From Hirudo medicinalis (lineage: Eukaryota; Annelida; Clitellata; Hirudinida; Hirudinidae), in assembly GCA_011800805.1 (NCBI GenBank), contig MPNW01000148.1, positions 26,242 to 90,241 of the forward strand: 64,000 bases of DNA. The letters are read 5' to 3'. Numbering within the stretch: the first letter of the stretch is position 1; each line of letters opens with the position of its first letter. A program made the translations under genes and the position numbers. Under the pieces are notes generated by a model that was not told the origin of the DNA, searched no databases, and saw only the letters and a list, made by a program, of their open reading frames with translations. This document shows positions 37,315 to 52,276 of this stretch, one piece after another.

Positions 37315-40153
37315 AATATTTCTTCGGAATAATAAATTATTCAGCTAAAGTTATATTTCGATTATTTTTTATGTTTTATGTTTTTTTAGTGGAAAAATAC
37401 CTTTAAAGCAAATTTAAGATTGACGATTCATTGTTTCTAAGAAAATGTTTCCAGCGAATGTTTTATTTCTAAACGCGAAGTTTAAGAAATACTTGAAGAT
37501 TGGAGTTGTCCCCTTTAAGTAGGAGATCACGGAGCGAATCAAGAACCAAGCTCCGCGTGTGATTGCGGGAACAACTTCATCCGGACTGACGACTCCATCT
37601 TCTTGTTGCTCAGAAATGAAATGAAAATAAATAATTGTTAATTTCTCGAAAGGCTCGAGTGCTGCAAATGATCTGCTTCTAATAAAACTTCTGCTGTCGA
37701 GAGCGGAAAATCGCGCTCAAATCTCGCCTTGTGAGCAATCTTCTCATTGGCTGGATGCATTGACAATCACGAAATCTTTCCACTGAAAATGAACCAATGA
37801 AAACGCTCCGTTCCTCGAAAGGGTCACGTGAGCACATTTAAAATAAAAACAAATATGGCGGTTAATTCAATGGCCTTGAGTTGCAAGTGGCCTTAAAATT
37901 TACTTCCTTGTCATGAAATCTGAGATAGGCTGGCAAATTAAACATGGAGACAATTTGAGATGCCGAGGAAACTGTTTTGTAAAAATCAAATTTTGAATAA
38001 TTATTATTTGTTTCAAATACTTTGTCAAGAATTAACAAACAATAATAATTTAATTGGGAACATTTAATAATGAAGTTGCGGAACTTTAAGAAAAACAGCT
38101 AGCTTCGTATCGCCGAAAGTATTAAAGGAAAATATTGGACTTATTGGAACATTGGAATTATTGTCTCTCATGCTTTTGAAACTCTTTTGAACAATTAGTC
38201 TCGAGTAGCGAGTGGCAAATGAATCATGTGACGGGAAGCCATGACTTTCGTGGAAAGTGTCAGACATCTGCTCCTTTTCAATTCCCTACGATGGAATCTT
38301 TCTCCAACGGACCCGTTAGAAGTCTTGTATCACAAGTGTGCATCGTTTGTCTGCCGATTTTTGGGACTGAAGCTCCGAGGGTGAATCGAGAAGGGGAGGG
38401 TGAGTTGCCATGGAGATGAAAAGCCCAGGGGGTTCCTGTAGCCCTCGTCTCCAGGTTTGACAAGGTCTGTTGACGCCTGAAGATCATGCGAGGAGGACGT
38501 GAAGGAGATTGCATTTTGCTTTTCACACGTCACTCGACATGAAACTGCAGCACATTTTATGCTTAAGTATCACTTCGTATGTGCTTTAAAGCGACTTTTC
38601 TTCTTTTTACAGCGCTCAAAAGTTTTTCATAAAAAAAGTTAGAAAAAAAACTGTGATGGAGAATTTTGTAATTGGGGTCTGCCAATTTGACTGGCTTTTG
38701 TTGCCGTTGTCGTTTTATTTACTTCGTAAACGACAACTATAATGTGTACTGCAAAATACATTACATTAATAAATTACTTATCAGAGCCTGAAATAATTTT
38801 CAAAAAACCATCCCGCTGATTCGGAAGTTAACTCGGCAACAAACAGCAACACATGACAGACGACGGCTGCTCTTAACTCTCCTGAAATTGCAGAACGACC
38901 GATCAACTGAGACCAAACAAAAGTCTGGAATCGTCACCAGGTCACGTAATTAGGTTAGCGGACGCGTTACCTCGTCGAGTGTGCGATGAATTATAAATCA
39001 AACAGGAGTAAGATTGCCTCGCAAAAGCTGAAAATAAACCTCATCTCAAAATCCGGCCCGTGTTTTTGTTTTTCGACGAGAACAAATATAGAAAAGTTAT
39101 TTAAGGGTGCCGCTAAAAGTAGGTATGGAGACAATCGAAATACGGAGATTATAAATCAGGAAGGCAGACATTTCTCGTTATTGTTTTAATTTTGTTTGCA
39201 GATTCTCATTACTGATTCAGGAAGAGGCAGGAGTTGAACCCAAGAGGAATCGTTCTCAAGCCATGAATTATTGAAACAATGCACTGTGGAGACAAATATC
39301 AAGTCCATCGCTAAATAATCTGAAATGAGGACATTTCAATGCTATCATGCCATTCCAATCTTTCGAATGAGGATGCGTCGAATTGCGATGTAACATTGTT
39401 TGTTGGTTTATTTTCCGCAAACAAATACGTTATTAGTGTCCTAAAGATCACAATCCCCTTTTAAAGAATCTTCCTTCACGTTGTCATTCAGAGTGTAAAG
39501 ACATCCATAATAGCTGATGCTGCAGATACGAATTTGTTGATGTGAAAATTATTCTCTTGTGACTCAAGCACTGAGCTTTTTTCGACCTCTGATAACCTGC
39601 AAGGGTACCTCGGATACACGGACTGCTTGAGTGCCGCCGGTGAGCTCACAACAACCTCGCAAATAGACACAAATCGAATATGGAAGAGAAAATTTAATTA
39701 ACCCTCCTTGTTGCTTTCCTGCATTCATTCAACTCACTTTCTGTCGCCCATCGGAATCAGGTTGGACTTTCTCAATGGTTTTTTCGATTAATTCAAGTCG
39801 AATCTTTTATTCCAAGTTATTCGGAGACGTTATAAATTATTTCTTCCATTTTGGTTTATAAAACTTTAGCTGAAAATTAAACCCGAGAAAAATGTTGTTT
39901 CTTAAGAATTTAAGTCGAGATCAACGAAACGACGGTTTTATTAGACTAAGTTCTTCGAGGAAATTCAGGCAATATTCAACAGACATCGAAATAAAAGCAA
40001 AAAACGTCAAAATAAATCCTGCTGACGGTATTTCGATCACCAGGACCTCAAAAAATATAAAAAAACAAAAAACATTTTCGATGTTTGATGAAATGAAGTT
40101 TGCAACATTTGGAAGACCAGATTACATCTTCAAGTCATGTAATAAGCATCAAA
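37315..40153. other. Intergenic region upstream of the senseless-like gene
   Basis: The 2.8 kb hold no supported gene. The frame at 39892-40176 (+) is open but Lys/Ser-rich without a domain and overlaps the end of the alpha-glucosidase gene, so it is probably chance. A block near 38270-38530 is GC-richer than its surroundings and could be regulatory. Confidence 0.45.
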
Positions 40154-43860
<3,707 letters not shown>

Positions 43861-45056
43861 TTATTACCAAAATCTCCTAAATTCTGAACACTTAATGTCT
43901 AATCGAATCTAATTTAAAATGTTAATTCATAAAATTCCAAATCGTGTCATTCACATTCAAATTAAACTCATCCTTTCACCGAGCTTATGATTACAACATC
44001 CACAATATAATATCATCGTTTTCCTACTGATGTAAGCAGACTCAAATGAAAATAAAAATGAAATTATTCGAATAACATTTATTTAAGAATTTGATTTTTA
44101 TTCTTATTATTAGTGATTGTAGCAAGGTATTTGTAATGACTTTGTTAAAACAAAAGGTTACGCACGGTTATTTCGCATCAAATTGTTAACTAATGTTTAT
44201 ATAGTAATTAATGACCAATGCATAATCAGATGTTTAAAGTGATTTTATTAAATAGAACATGTGAGAAGATATTAGTAGGAACGTCATTTCAGCTATTTCT
44301 GAGGAGGCAGACCCTCGCACGACTGATGAGATGACCCCCCCTTCTCAAATTACATACCTGCAGATTAGCCTCACAAAATGAGGTGCAACAAGCAATACTA
44401 TATATTACTATTTGTGCAAGGTTAAGCGTTCCCTCCTTATTGTTGGAGTTTTGTTGGTAGGTCTTGGAGACGCCTCCAGTGGCGGATTTAAGAGGCCGGG
44501 AAGGGCCATGGTTCCCCGTGATTTTTAAAATCTAAGATAAAAAAAATCTATTTTAATTTAAACAATTTATTTTATTTCAATAATTTACGACTTTGGGCGA
44601 AAATATTAGTAGCTGTGGTAAAGCTACTAGAAAAGTGAATTGTTGTTGATCCATTGTTGTAGTCTTGTAACTTCTCAAAAATAGTTATCATTAAATAGGT
44701 AATGGTGGGCAGGGAGGATCTAGAATATTTTAGCGGGGGCCGCACTCTGGAAGCTAGACCCCTTAGGATCAATCGCTTGCTGATGCAAATATTATTTATT
44801 TATTTATTTGATTAAAGTCATTCACGTAACTGAGATGATTTGGACTTACTGATGCAAACCTAAGCCGGCTGATGCAAATACATAAGCCGGCAGATATTTT
44901 ATAGCCATTTTGCATACTGTTTTTTTTGAATCTTTAAAAAATTAATTATAAAATGGTTTTAGGTTCTTTTATATTCAAATTTATTCAAAGTTACAGTTTT
45001 ATAAAAATGCAAGGCGACCTATCTATTAAAGTTATCAACTATTGTCTCTACTGATA
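43861..45056. repeat. Intergenic DNA with fragments of dispersed repeats
   Basis: No gene seen. CAGTGGCGGATTTAAGAGGC at about 44474 resembles the left end of a hAT-type MITE. CCCTTAGGATCAATCGCTTG with a following TTTA tract (about 44759-44812) resembles the tail CCCTTAGGATCAACCCTTGA of the retrotransposon at 63902. These assignments rest on short matches. Confidence 0.45.
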
Positions 45057-45780
45057 CAGTGATCGGCATATCTTTAAGAGCGCGATGATTTTTTTACGAT
45101 AACTTATGACTGAATTATTTTTTAAAACCCAAACTTCGATATGTTATTTGACAGAGAAAGTTTATCAAATTCGGAAATTTTTTGTGTGATCTGATGATAC
45201 ATTCCAGAAATATGCGTTAAATGATGCGTTTTTCCGATTCGTCATAGCTTTAAGTTTCCTGCAATTTAAGACAATAAAATGTAATTATGATGAACTCTGT
45301 CCCTTCTTTTCTATTATATCGATACATCTTGACTTCGTTGATGCCACCAATTGTTCCAGGTATTCTTTCCGCAAGATTTTCCAAGCCTCAATTATCGCCT
45401 CTTTTCTCGACTATCGACCCCTTAACAGTTAAATATTATTTTCAATTGTAGTATACCTGTATTATCAGAGTCCCCAAAACTATCTACATATCTATCAATA
45501 GGATATAGGATTGAAGTCCGCAGAAAACACGCAGCCCATTCCATGATTTTCAGGAAGAAAAAATGCCATCGTCTCCTTTGAGGTGTATCTTGATGAAAAT
45601 CAAAATCATTTTTATGGTGAATCTTAGCAAAGGGAGTTAGAATACTGAAGATGGTCTTTGGAAGCCTGTTTTCTTCTCAGAAAAGCTAATTCTGTATGAA
45701 CACAAGCTGAAAATACTCTTCATACCATCATGGAACCTCTGCTGAAAAATGTGGCGCTTCTAAAGATATGACGACCACTG
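45057..45780 (-). mobile_element. Tc1-like transposon, internally degraded
   Basis: The left end TACAGTGATCGGCATATCTT and the right end read inward, TACAGTGGTCGTCATATCTT, are inverted repeats next to TA at both sides, the Tc1/mariner target duplication. On the minus strand the interior encodes AIIEAWKILRKEYLEQLVAS followed by RCIDIIEKKG, which matches the C-terminal end of Tc1-type transposases. Upstream of that a SADFNPI stretch corresponds to the conserved DxNPIE region but is followed by stop codons. At 724 bp the copy is less than half the usual length of about 1.6 kb and is non-autonomous. Confidence 0.8.
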
Positions 45781-45820
45781 TATTTCAATAACTTGATATA
45801 TTCCCCTCACGACGGCTATG

Positions 45821-46042
45821 CTTGTGAAGCAACATAGAGGTTACAGATTTTGCAAATCCGTTCAAGCAGTGACGATTGTGATATTATAAATCCATCTGTT
45901 AAAATTCAGTTTTTTTTTATCATAAAAATAACACTGTTTACGTCAATTAGTCTTAAACTCCCATCTCCCCTTTGTCAAGAATTGTCAAACATAGTCAGAC
46001 CCCTCCCCTCCTATTTTGTTGACATAATTTATGTAAGGCCCC
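45821..46042. repeat. Second copy of the right half of the TIR transposon
   Basis: GAAGCAACATAG, ACAGATTTTGCAAATCCGTT and TTTTGTTGACATAATTTATG line up with 25683-25908. The copy ends at the same GGCCCC terminus. Unlike the copy at 25 kb it has no MITE at the CTTGTGAA site. The left half is not recognised. Confidence 0.75.
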
Positions 46043-47259
46043 TATTATCGCTCGAAGTCCTGAAGCGAGCATTTCTCCAGGCTGATTTAGGGCAAATAAA
46101 TTCTGACTAGTGATGGTCAAATACAGTCAACGCATCTATGCAATGGATGTACCGCTCGCATGGCTCAATAACTTGAAAATCATAAATTTTGCCAACATCA
46201 CACGATCTACCTCATTCATTCCGCTAGCAATGCTCGCGAAAAAAATATTTGTTAAATAACTTCAACTAACTTATCAAGATTTAATCAGCAGCTTAAAGCT
46301 TCCCTGCACGCCAAATTGCATCCTGTGTTACATTCTATTTTTACAGTCATTTGTCACAACTCTGAACCAAGCCAAGAACCAAACACAATCAAAGACTGCC
46401 ATGTTTTTATTATTAAATTTTTACACCCAACATGTAAATGGAGCTAGTTGTTTGAATGACTCAAAAACAGATGTTCAAATATGACTTAGAGACACGTAAT
46501 TGATGCCAAGCAAGAGACTAAAAACTTCTAAGTTCGCATATGAAACATCCCTGACAATGCAGTCTACCAGAAATCTTTGGCTTCGGTGGAGTTCAACAAT
46601 AACAAGGTGGAGTAAAAGTTAGACGTCGCTAAAGACTTAAAAACAAATTTAAATTTAAGTTTGATTAAAAAATGGTATAAAAAGATTGGATCTCTAGTCA
46701 TGGAATTGTTGGGAATAGATGGACAATAGTAACAGATTCATGTGGACAATCAGTAAACCAAATCTTGAACGTGCTTGGTCTCTTCCTGAAAATAAATATC
46801 AAGCTCAGTGGTTCTCAAAGGAAATGAACTCTCAAATTTATCCCAATTATAACTTTAAAGCCATTAAACTGCTAATTGATTGATATTCTTTTAAATTCTT
46901 TTTGGCTTGCTCGGGCATAATTCATTTCAAGGAACTCGACAAATTATCATTTTATTTTTGAGCTTAAAAAAGTCGTGATTCAATTAAGATATATTTATTC
47001 TCATTTTGTAATTATTATTCCCCAATATTTCTATAATAAGCAATTTCATTATTAATTGGTTTGAATTCTCAGATAACTTCAAATAGAATTCCAGGGAATA
47101 GTGATTACATTCTTTCTAACAATGCAGTTGCATGAATGAGCAGCCAAAAATGGAATATGACATGATAAATTTATGAACTGCACGACAACGACATTTCAAC
47201 GAGAGCGACTTCGACATGATGATCCAAGTTTAGTTTCAACCAACCGACGTTCCGAACGC
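46043..47259. other. Intergenic region downstream of profilin
   Basis: No exon chain, RNA gene or repeat was recognised in these 1.2 kb. Confidence 0.5.
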
Positions 47260-49556
47260 TCAGTATCCCCTGTTTCGCAAATAGTCCCTGATGGTTTCCA
47301 CTTCTTTCCTGCAGTTACCTGCTTGTTGCCCATCAATGTACGTGCCGATTATAACACCTGCAACAGAGCGAAACGCATGGCCGTTAAATGTAAATCATTT
47401 ACACAGTTAAATGTAAATCATTTACACAGTTAAATGTAAATCATTTACACAGCTCCACATGCACGGCATCAGAGTTTTTGTCAACCGTTTATAAACTTTC
47501 GTTCCCGAGGGCACTTGCAGCAATGCGGGAACGCAACCCGTTCGGCCGACCTATATCTCGAAGCAAGACTTTCTACGACGATAACGATACTTATTATATT
47601 GCCGTTGTTCATGTGTAGCTTAAAGTTTCAAAAATATAGCGTGCGACGGAACGTTCGATAATTCAAAAACCAAAAAAACCGACATCTGCCAGACTTCGCG
47701 ACGGAAACTCCCGAAGAACCTTTCCTGCCCTGGATTTGACAGTCATCAGTTTGCAAGCAGAAGTATTTGGTACCACCCAAGTTTATGCCACTTGCCCTTA
47801 TGTTGGAGGGATCTTGGAAAGCAGCTGTAAGCACTTTTACTTCTGTAGGTGCTAGCTGTTGAGACAAAATGAAACCAACGTTAACCTTCGAGTAGTCAAC
47901 AGGTGGTCGTTCTAGCAAACGTAATTAACTTGTCACTTGAAAGATATTAATTTGATCAATCTGTTTCAATTTTGCAATAAATGGCAGTAATTGAATTAAT
48001 TGAAGAGAAGAGGAAGAAAATTTGCACCGTGGAGTTAGAGATTTGTAATGTGATGCAAAGTTGCAATGTAAAATAAATATGAATGTTTCATGCTTAAATT
48101 ATGTTTAGAGTTCATTGTTACATCAATGCATAATAATATTTTATTACATATGTAACTGATGTTGTTGATTACATCACTGAATGTCTCAATAGATGGTCAG
48201 TCGAAAATCACTTCCCAATAAAGATCAAACAAAATGCACAAAAAAAATCAAAGCAATTTCCAAAGGATGAATCCCACATGTTTCTATTTTGTAATTTCAT
48301 ATCTTGAAAGAATCGAGAGACAGTTGATTTTTATGAGTTTTTATTTTGGAATTTAGTGATAAAAGTAATCAATTGATAACGATGACGATGAAGACAACGA
48401 CGGCGACGGTAAACATCAGCAAAACGATTCAATTAATGTTATTACTTACGCTATAACCTTACATATCCAATGCTTATGACTGGAATAAAAATATTTGATT
48501 ATCTTAGACTTTAAATACTACTTTCTAAGGTGATATCACCAATATCATAAAAATGATTTATTCTTAAATGCATATTACATGATGTTAGAGTGAAACATAA
48601 AGTCAATCATGGACTGCACAATATTAATAATAAACTAACATTGATAACTAATAACAGCTAATCTAAGCAAGTCAGATTATCTAACTGATAACATATTTAA
48701 TCATTTGGAGATAATTTCCAAAAATAAAATTGCTTTCTTAAGGAAAGCATGCAAAAACCAATTTTTTCAGAACATGTCAGCAAGTAAATGTATGTGACCA
48801 ATAATTACTTACAAAAAATAACTTAGTCATGGCTTATAATCGTGACAGATGCTGTGAGAAAATGTTGTAGCAAACTAAGTGCATCTACTGATTCACCTCA
48901 TTATGCAAAGGACTATAAACACAAAAGTAAACAAGATGATCTAAATATTTGACTGATGACAAGTTAACAGATCAACTTAAAGCTTCACTTTCCTCATGAT
49001 GCATTGGTCAACTAAGCTAGCCATGTAAATCATAACTGCAAAATATTTCCTTAATACTTAATGACTTATAAAGCTTCCAAACGTTTTGAAATTTAAAGCA
49101 AACTGAAAAATTAAGATTTGGCATATTTCAGCTTAAATTGCTGCGTTGATGTGTGTCACATCACCCATATCGAAATATTTTCATTCAATTGTCTTATATA
49201 TTATCAAAGCAATTTATTTTCGCCAATTATCAATTCATGCATATATCCGAGAATCAACCGATTGAAATCGTCTAAAATCAATTTTTGCTTCCTCTCAGCG
49301 ATTCTGTTTCCCTGGATCAATAACCACATCGCCAAATATATTTCTACATATAAGCTAAATCACGGGCTCACGCATAATGCCGACACTTTAAGCATTTGAT
49401 ACAGTATCAATAGCAGAAATAAATCATTTAAAAGAAAATAATTACATTAAAACCGGCACTTTGAGTCCAGACAGCACCGTCGTCCAGACCGCAAATTGCT
49501 GCTTTGTCGACTGAACCACTCTGGGTAAGGTTGTCACGATACGAATCCCAAGACAT
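47260..49556 (-). CDS. Profilin (3 exons, 126 aa)
   Basis: Exons 49556-49446, 47855-47684 and 47357-47260 total 381 bp with phases 0 and 1. The start MSWDSYRDNL and CGLDDGAVWTQSAGFN are the profilin N-terminus, including the Trp that stacks in the poly-proline groove. The middle reads AAFQDPSNIRASGINLGGTK and the end CVIIGTYIDGQQAGNCRKEVE then YLRNRGY, again typical. Length equals that of most animal profilins. Profilin binds G-actin and proline-rich ligands such as formins and promotes filament growth from actin-ATP. The in-frame extension upstream of MSW is not used: the conserved family start is at 49556. The start codon lies 398 bp from that of RNF181 on the other strand. Confidence 0.95.
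47383..47451. repeat. Three tandem 23-bp units, each palindromic
   Basis: GTTAAATGTAAATCATTTACACA is present as three units without a mismatch. Each unit contains TGTAAAT-C-ATTTACA, an inverted repeat around one base. The block lies in profilin intron 2, 26 bp upstream of the exon 3 acceptor on the minus strand. Confidence 0.9.
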
Positions 49557-49954
49557 CTCAAGAATCCTCGACCTGAAATCTGCCAAGAAAATCAACGAAG
49601 GGAGAGCGGACAGCAGCCAGCACAAGGCCCTTATATCTCAGCGAAGCGCTCACAGATTAATCTCATTGTCTAGAATAGCTTATGCTATTATGCCGTTATT
49701 TAAATAATTGCATTTGCAAAGAATATTTTTATGGCGAAGTTGTCGGTAAAACATTTTAAAAGTACTGTCACATCATGTTTACCATTCAAGTGAAGTGAAA
49801 CTTGAAAGCAATTTACAAAATGTTTGTGTGTGAGAAGTTGGATTAAAAATTTAAAAAATTTTAGTTGTTTAATTAAATGAAAGATTTTAGAGTTAATTAG
49901 TAAATAAACAATACGTAAACAATATGGTTTCGTTCTGCAAGTCATCATTCGGCG
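49557..49954. promoter_or_regulatory. Shared intergenic region between profilin and RNF181 starts
   Basis: The two genes are transcribed away from each other with 398 bp between ATGs, so both promoters and 5'UTRs must fit here unless upstream noncoding exons exist. The region is AT-rich with no clear TATA box at a fixed distance from either gene. Bidirectional promoter function is inferred from spacing alone. Confidence 0.5.
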
Positions 49955-50773
49955 ATGGCTTGTTATTTTGATGAACATGATTGTGAGCCATTACCAGATG
50001 GACAGGCTCCAGACCATCTATTACATTTGGCTAGGTAATTTATATTGGTCTTAATGGGCTCGAACAAATAATTTGCAATGTTGATATTTTATTCAGGCTG
50101 TTAGTTGATGGGGGCTATGCAGCTATGTCGGATCTCGAATTTGACAGGTTTGGTAAATAGCTTATTTGAACCATTTGTGGAGTTTTCGGAAGTCATTTAT
50201 TGTTTCTAGGATCTTCCAGTCATCAAAATCTCCACCCCCTGCTTCTAAAGGATTCGTTGAAGGATTGAAAACATTGAAAGCCTCTGACTTACAAGGTTTG
50301 CTATCTGTAAATCTACAACGACTATTTGGATTAAGCTTGATTGAAAGTATAGAATTTTGATTGAAATTTGGTTTATAATACTTTTGCACAGTTCAACAAA
50401 AATGTCCAATTTGTATATCTGAATATGATGAAAATGACGAGGTTATAAAGCTTCCCTGTCTGCACAGTTTTCATGCAAAATGCATTATTCCATGGTTGAA
50501 CAAGGTTGCCATTTACTGAATTGCACTCATCCAATGTAGGTGAGCTTTGAAGAAAATATTTTGTTTTTCAGACCAGCTCATGTCCACTGTGTAGGCATGA
50601 ATTTCCTACAGATGATGAGGCCTATGAAGAGTATAAAAAGCAAAAGGTATTAATTTACTTCAAAGTCTTTTTTTGTGTGTGATTATTTTGATGAGGTGTA
50701 TCTGGTGTTTCAGGCACGTGAAAAACAAAGACAGTTTGAGCTGGAGTCCTTACATAATTCCATGTTTGGATAA
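49955..50773 (+). CDS. RNF181: RING-type E3 ubiquitin ligase RNF181 (6 exons, 154 aa)
   Basis: Exons 49955-50034, 50097-50147, 50210-50295, 50392-50504, 50572-50646 and 50714-50773 sum to 465 bp. The N-terminus [16 protein letters not shown] matches the conserved RNF181 start. A RING-H2 finger follows: [32 protein letters not shown] and [10 protein letters not shown], with all eight zinc ligands in the C3H2C3 order. The C-terminus [16 protein letters not shown] resembles the family tail. Length is within one residue or so of vertebrate RNF181 (about 153). The enzyme passes ubiquitin from an E2 to substrates in the cytosol. Confidence 0.96.
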
Positions 50774-52276
50774 ATCACTGGATACACGTTTTTTTTTATT
50801 TAGGTCATTCTATTTAAAAGTATTTGATAAGTAAAAGTACCAAAAACAAAGTGTCTGAGTTCAATTTGAAGTTCCTTAATCTTTTTTGTTTAACCTACTT
50901 TGTGAGGCTTACCTATATTGAATTCCTTAAATAATTTAAAATGGCAATAAATTTAGTTAACCTTACGAGTAATTAATTAATAGAGCTAAATGGACAAAGA
51001 TTATTTTATGGAGGATCTGATAAGTTTATAGGATGTTGAAGGCTGTGATTTTGTTACGCGCGTCCTGTAGTAAGGAATATAGGTATTCCATTAAAGTATA
51101 TTTTCATACTGACATTTTTGAAGACCTTTTGGAAAACTTTTCAAAGTTTTGCTTTCCTGTGCATGAAACTAGCTGAAATCGAGCACACTTGATTGATTTC
51201 AGTAAGATGGAGGGAGAAGTTCAAATCAGTCGTTGGGAAAAACACAGAATCAGTGGTAAGGACTGGATATTGAGTCCACCTTACCGACATTAAACAGAGC
51301 TCAATTTATTCGTTTATTAATCTTTTTAAATTTTTAACTAGTTCCACAAAATGTTGTAATTCCTTTGAGTGATCACCCATAGTCCTGAACTTTTACTGAT
51401 TATTTACTGAGTTTCGGTCCTATTTTATAATCAATCCTTTCTTAAAAAATTTATTTTATTTTACATACTGGAAATACAAACATTGTTATAAAGCCCACGT
51501 TCATTCAACCGTGCAAACGTTTTGCGCAAATACGACTATCTATTTAAATAATATCAATCATAATAAATGAATTGGTTTAAGTAAGTTGCATAGCGACCAA
51601 TTTACCTAACCACATGTTTCTGAAGTAAATAACTCGTCTTCCGCAGCGTTGGTTTCGAGGCTGAGGCAGGTTTGAAATTCTGTATGTGCTGATGAAGTAA
51701 CTTATTCTTAAATGTGTGTGTATGTGAAAGTAGCAATAACCTTGAATATTAGTAAGTATTTTGCCTTTTGCCGGAGAACTCAATTTAAATTTGTTCTTTA
51801 AGTGCTAATTTTAAATTTATAAAATCATTTAAATACTTTACGGAACTTTATCGGTTTTGAATGGTGAATTGTATGTGCAAACAGGGGCAGATAATAACTA
51901 TGGATCGAAGTCCAAATAACAAGACATTATTTGATTGAGAGACTCTAACGTAATTACTTCTAAAAATAACTTAACTTGGCATTGATTTTCCAAGATCATT
52001 TTATAAGTGACTTCATTTTATTGAAACTGATTTGGTTTTCAAGGAGGCTAAGAATGATTGAGTTAGATGAAGCTTTTTATCTATTTAAAGGAAGTGAATA
52101 TTGACTTTCATTATCAGCATATCAAATTGTTATTTATAAAATCGACATAGTTTAAGACATGGACAAGCATTTCGTTATGATATTATTCTTGTGGCATTAT
52201 AAACATCTTTACTCTCATTGAAATATCATCTACTTCTTATAGATTTAGGCAATTTGCTTTCATTGCAATATTAATC
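50774..52276. other. Intergenic, nothing recognised
   Basis: This 1.5-kb AT-rich interval contains no exon chain or repeat I can support. It must contain the promoter of the downstream peptidase gene. Confidence 0.5.

Noticed and set aside
38278..38533. Overlapping minus-strand frames of 67 and 82 codons in a GC-richer block
   Set aside because: Pro/Ser/Arg-rich chance composition without domain, start context or splice partners.
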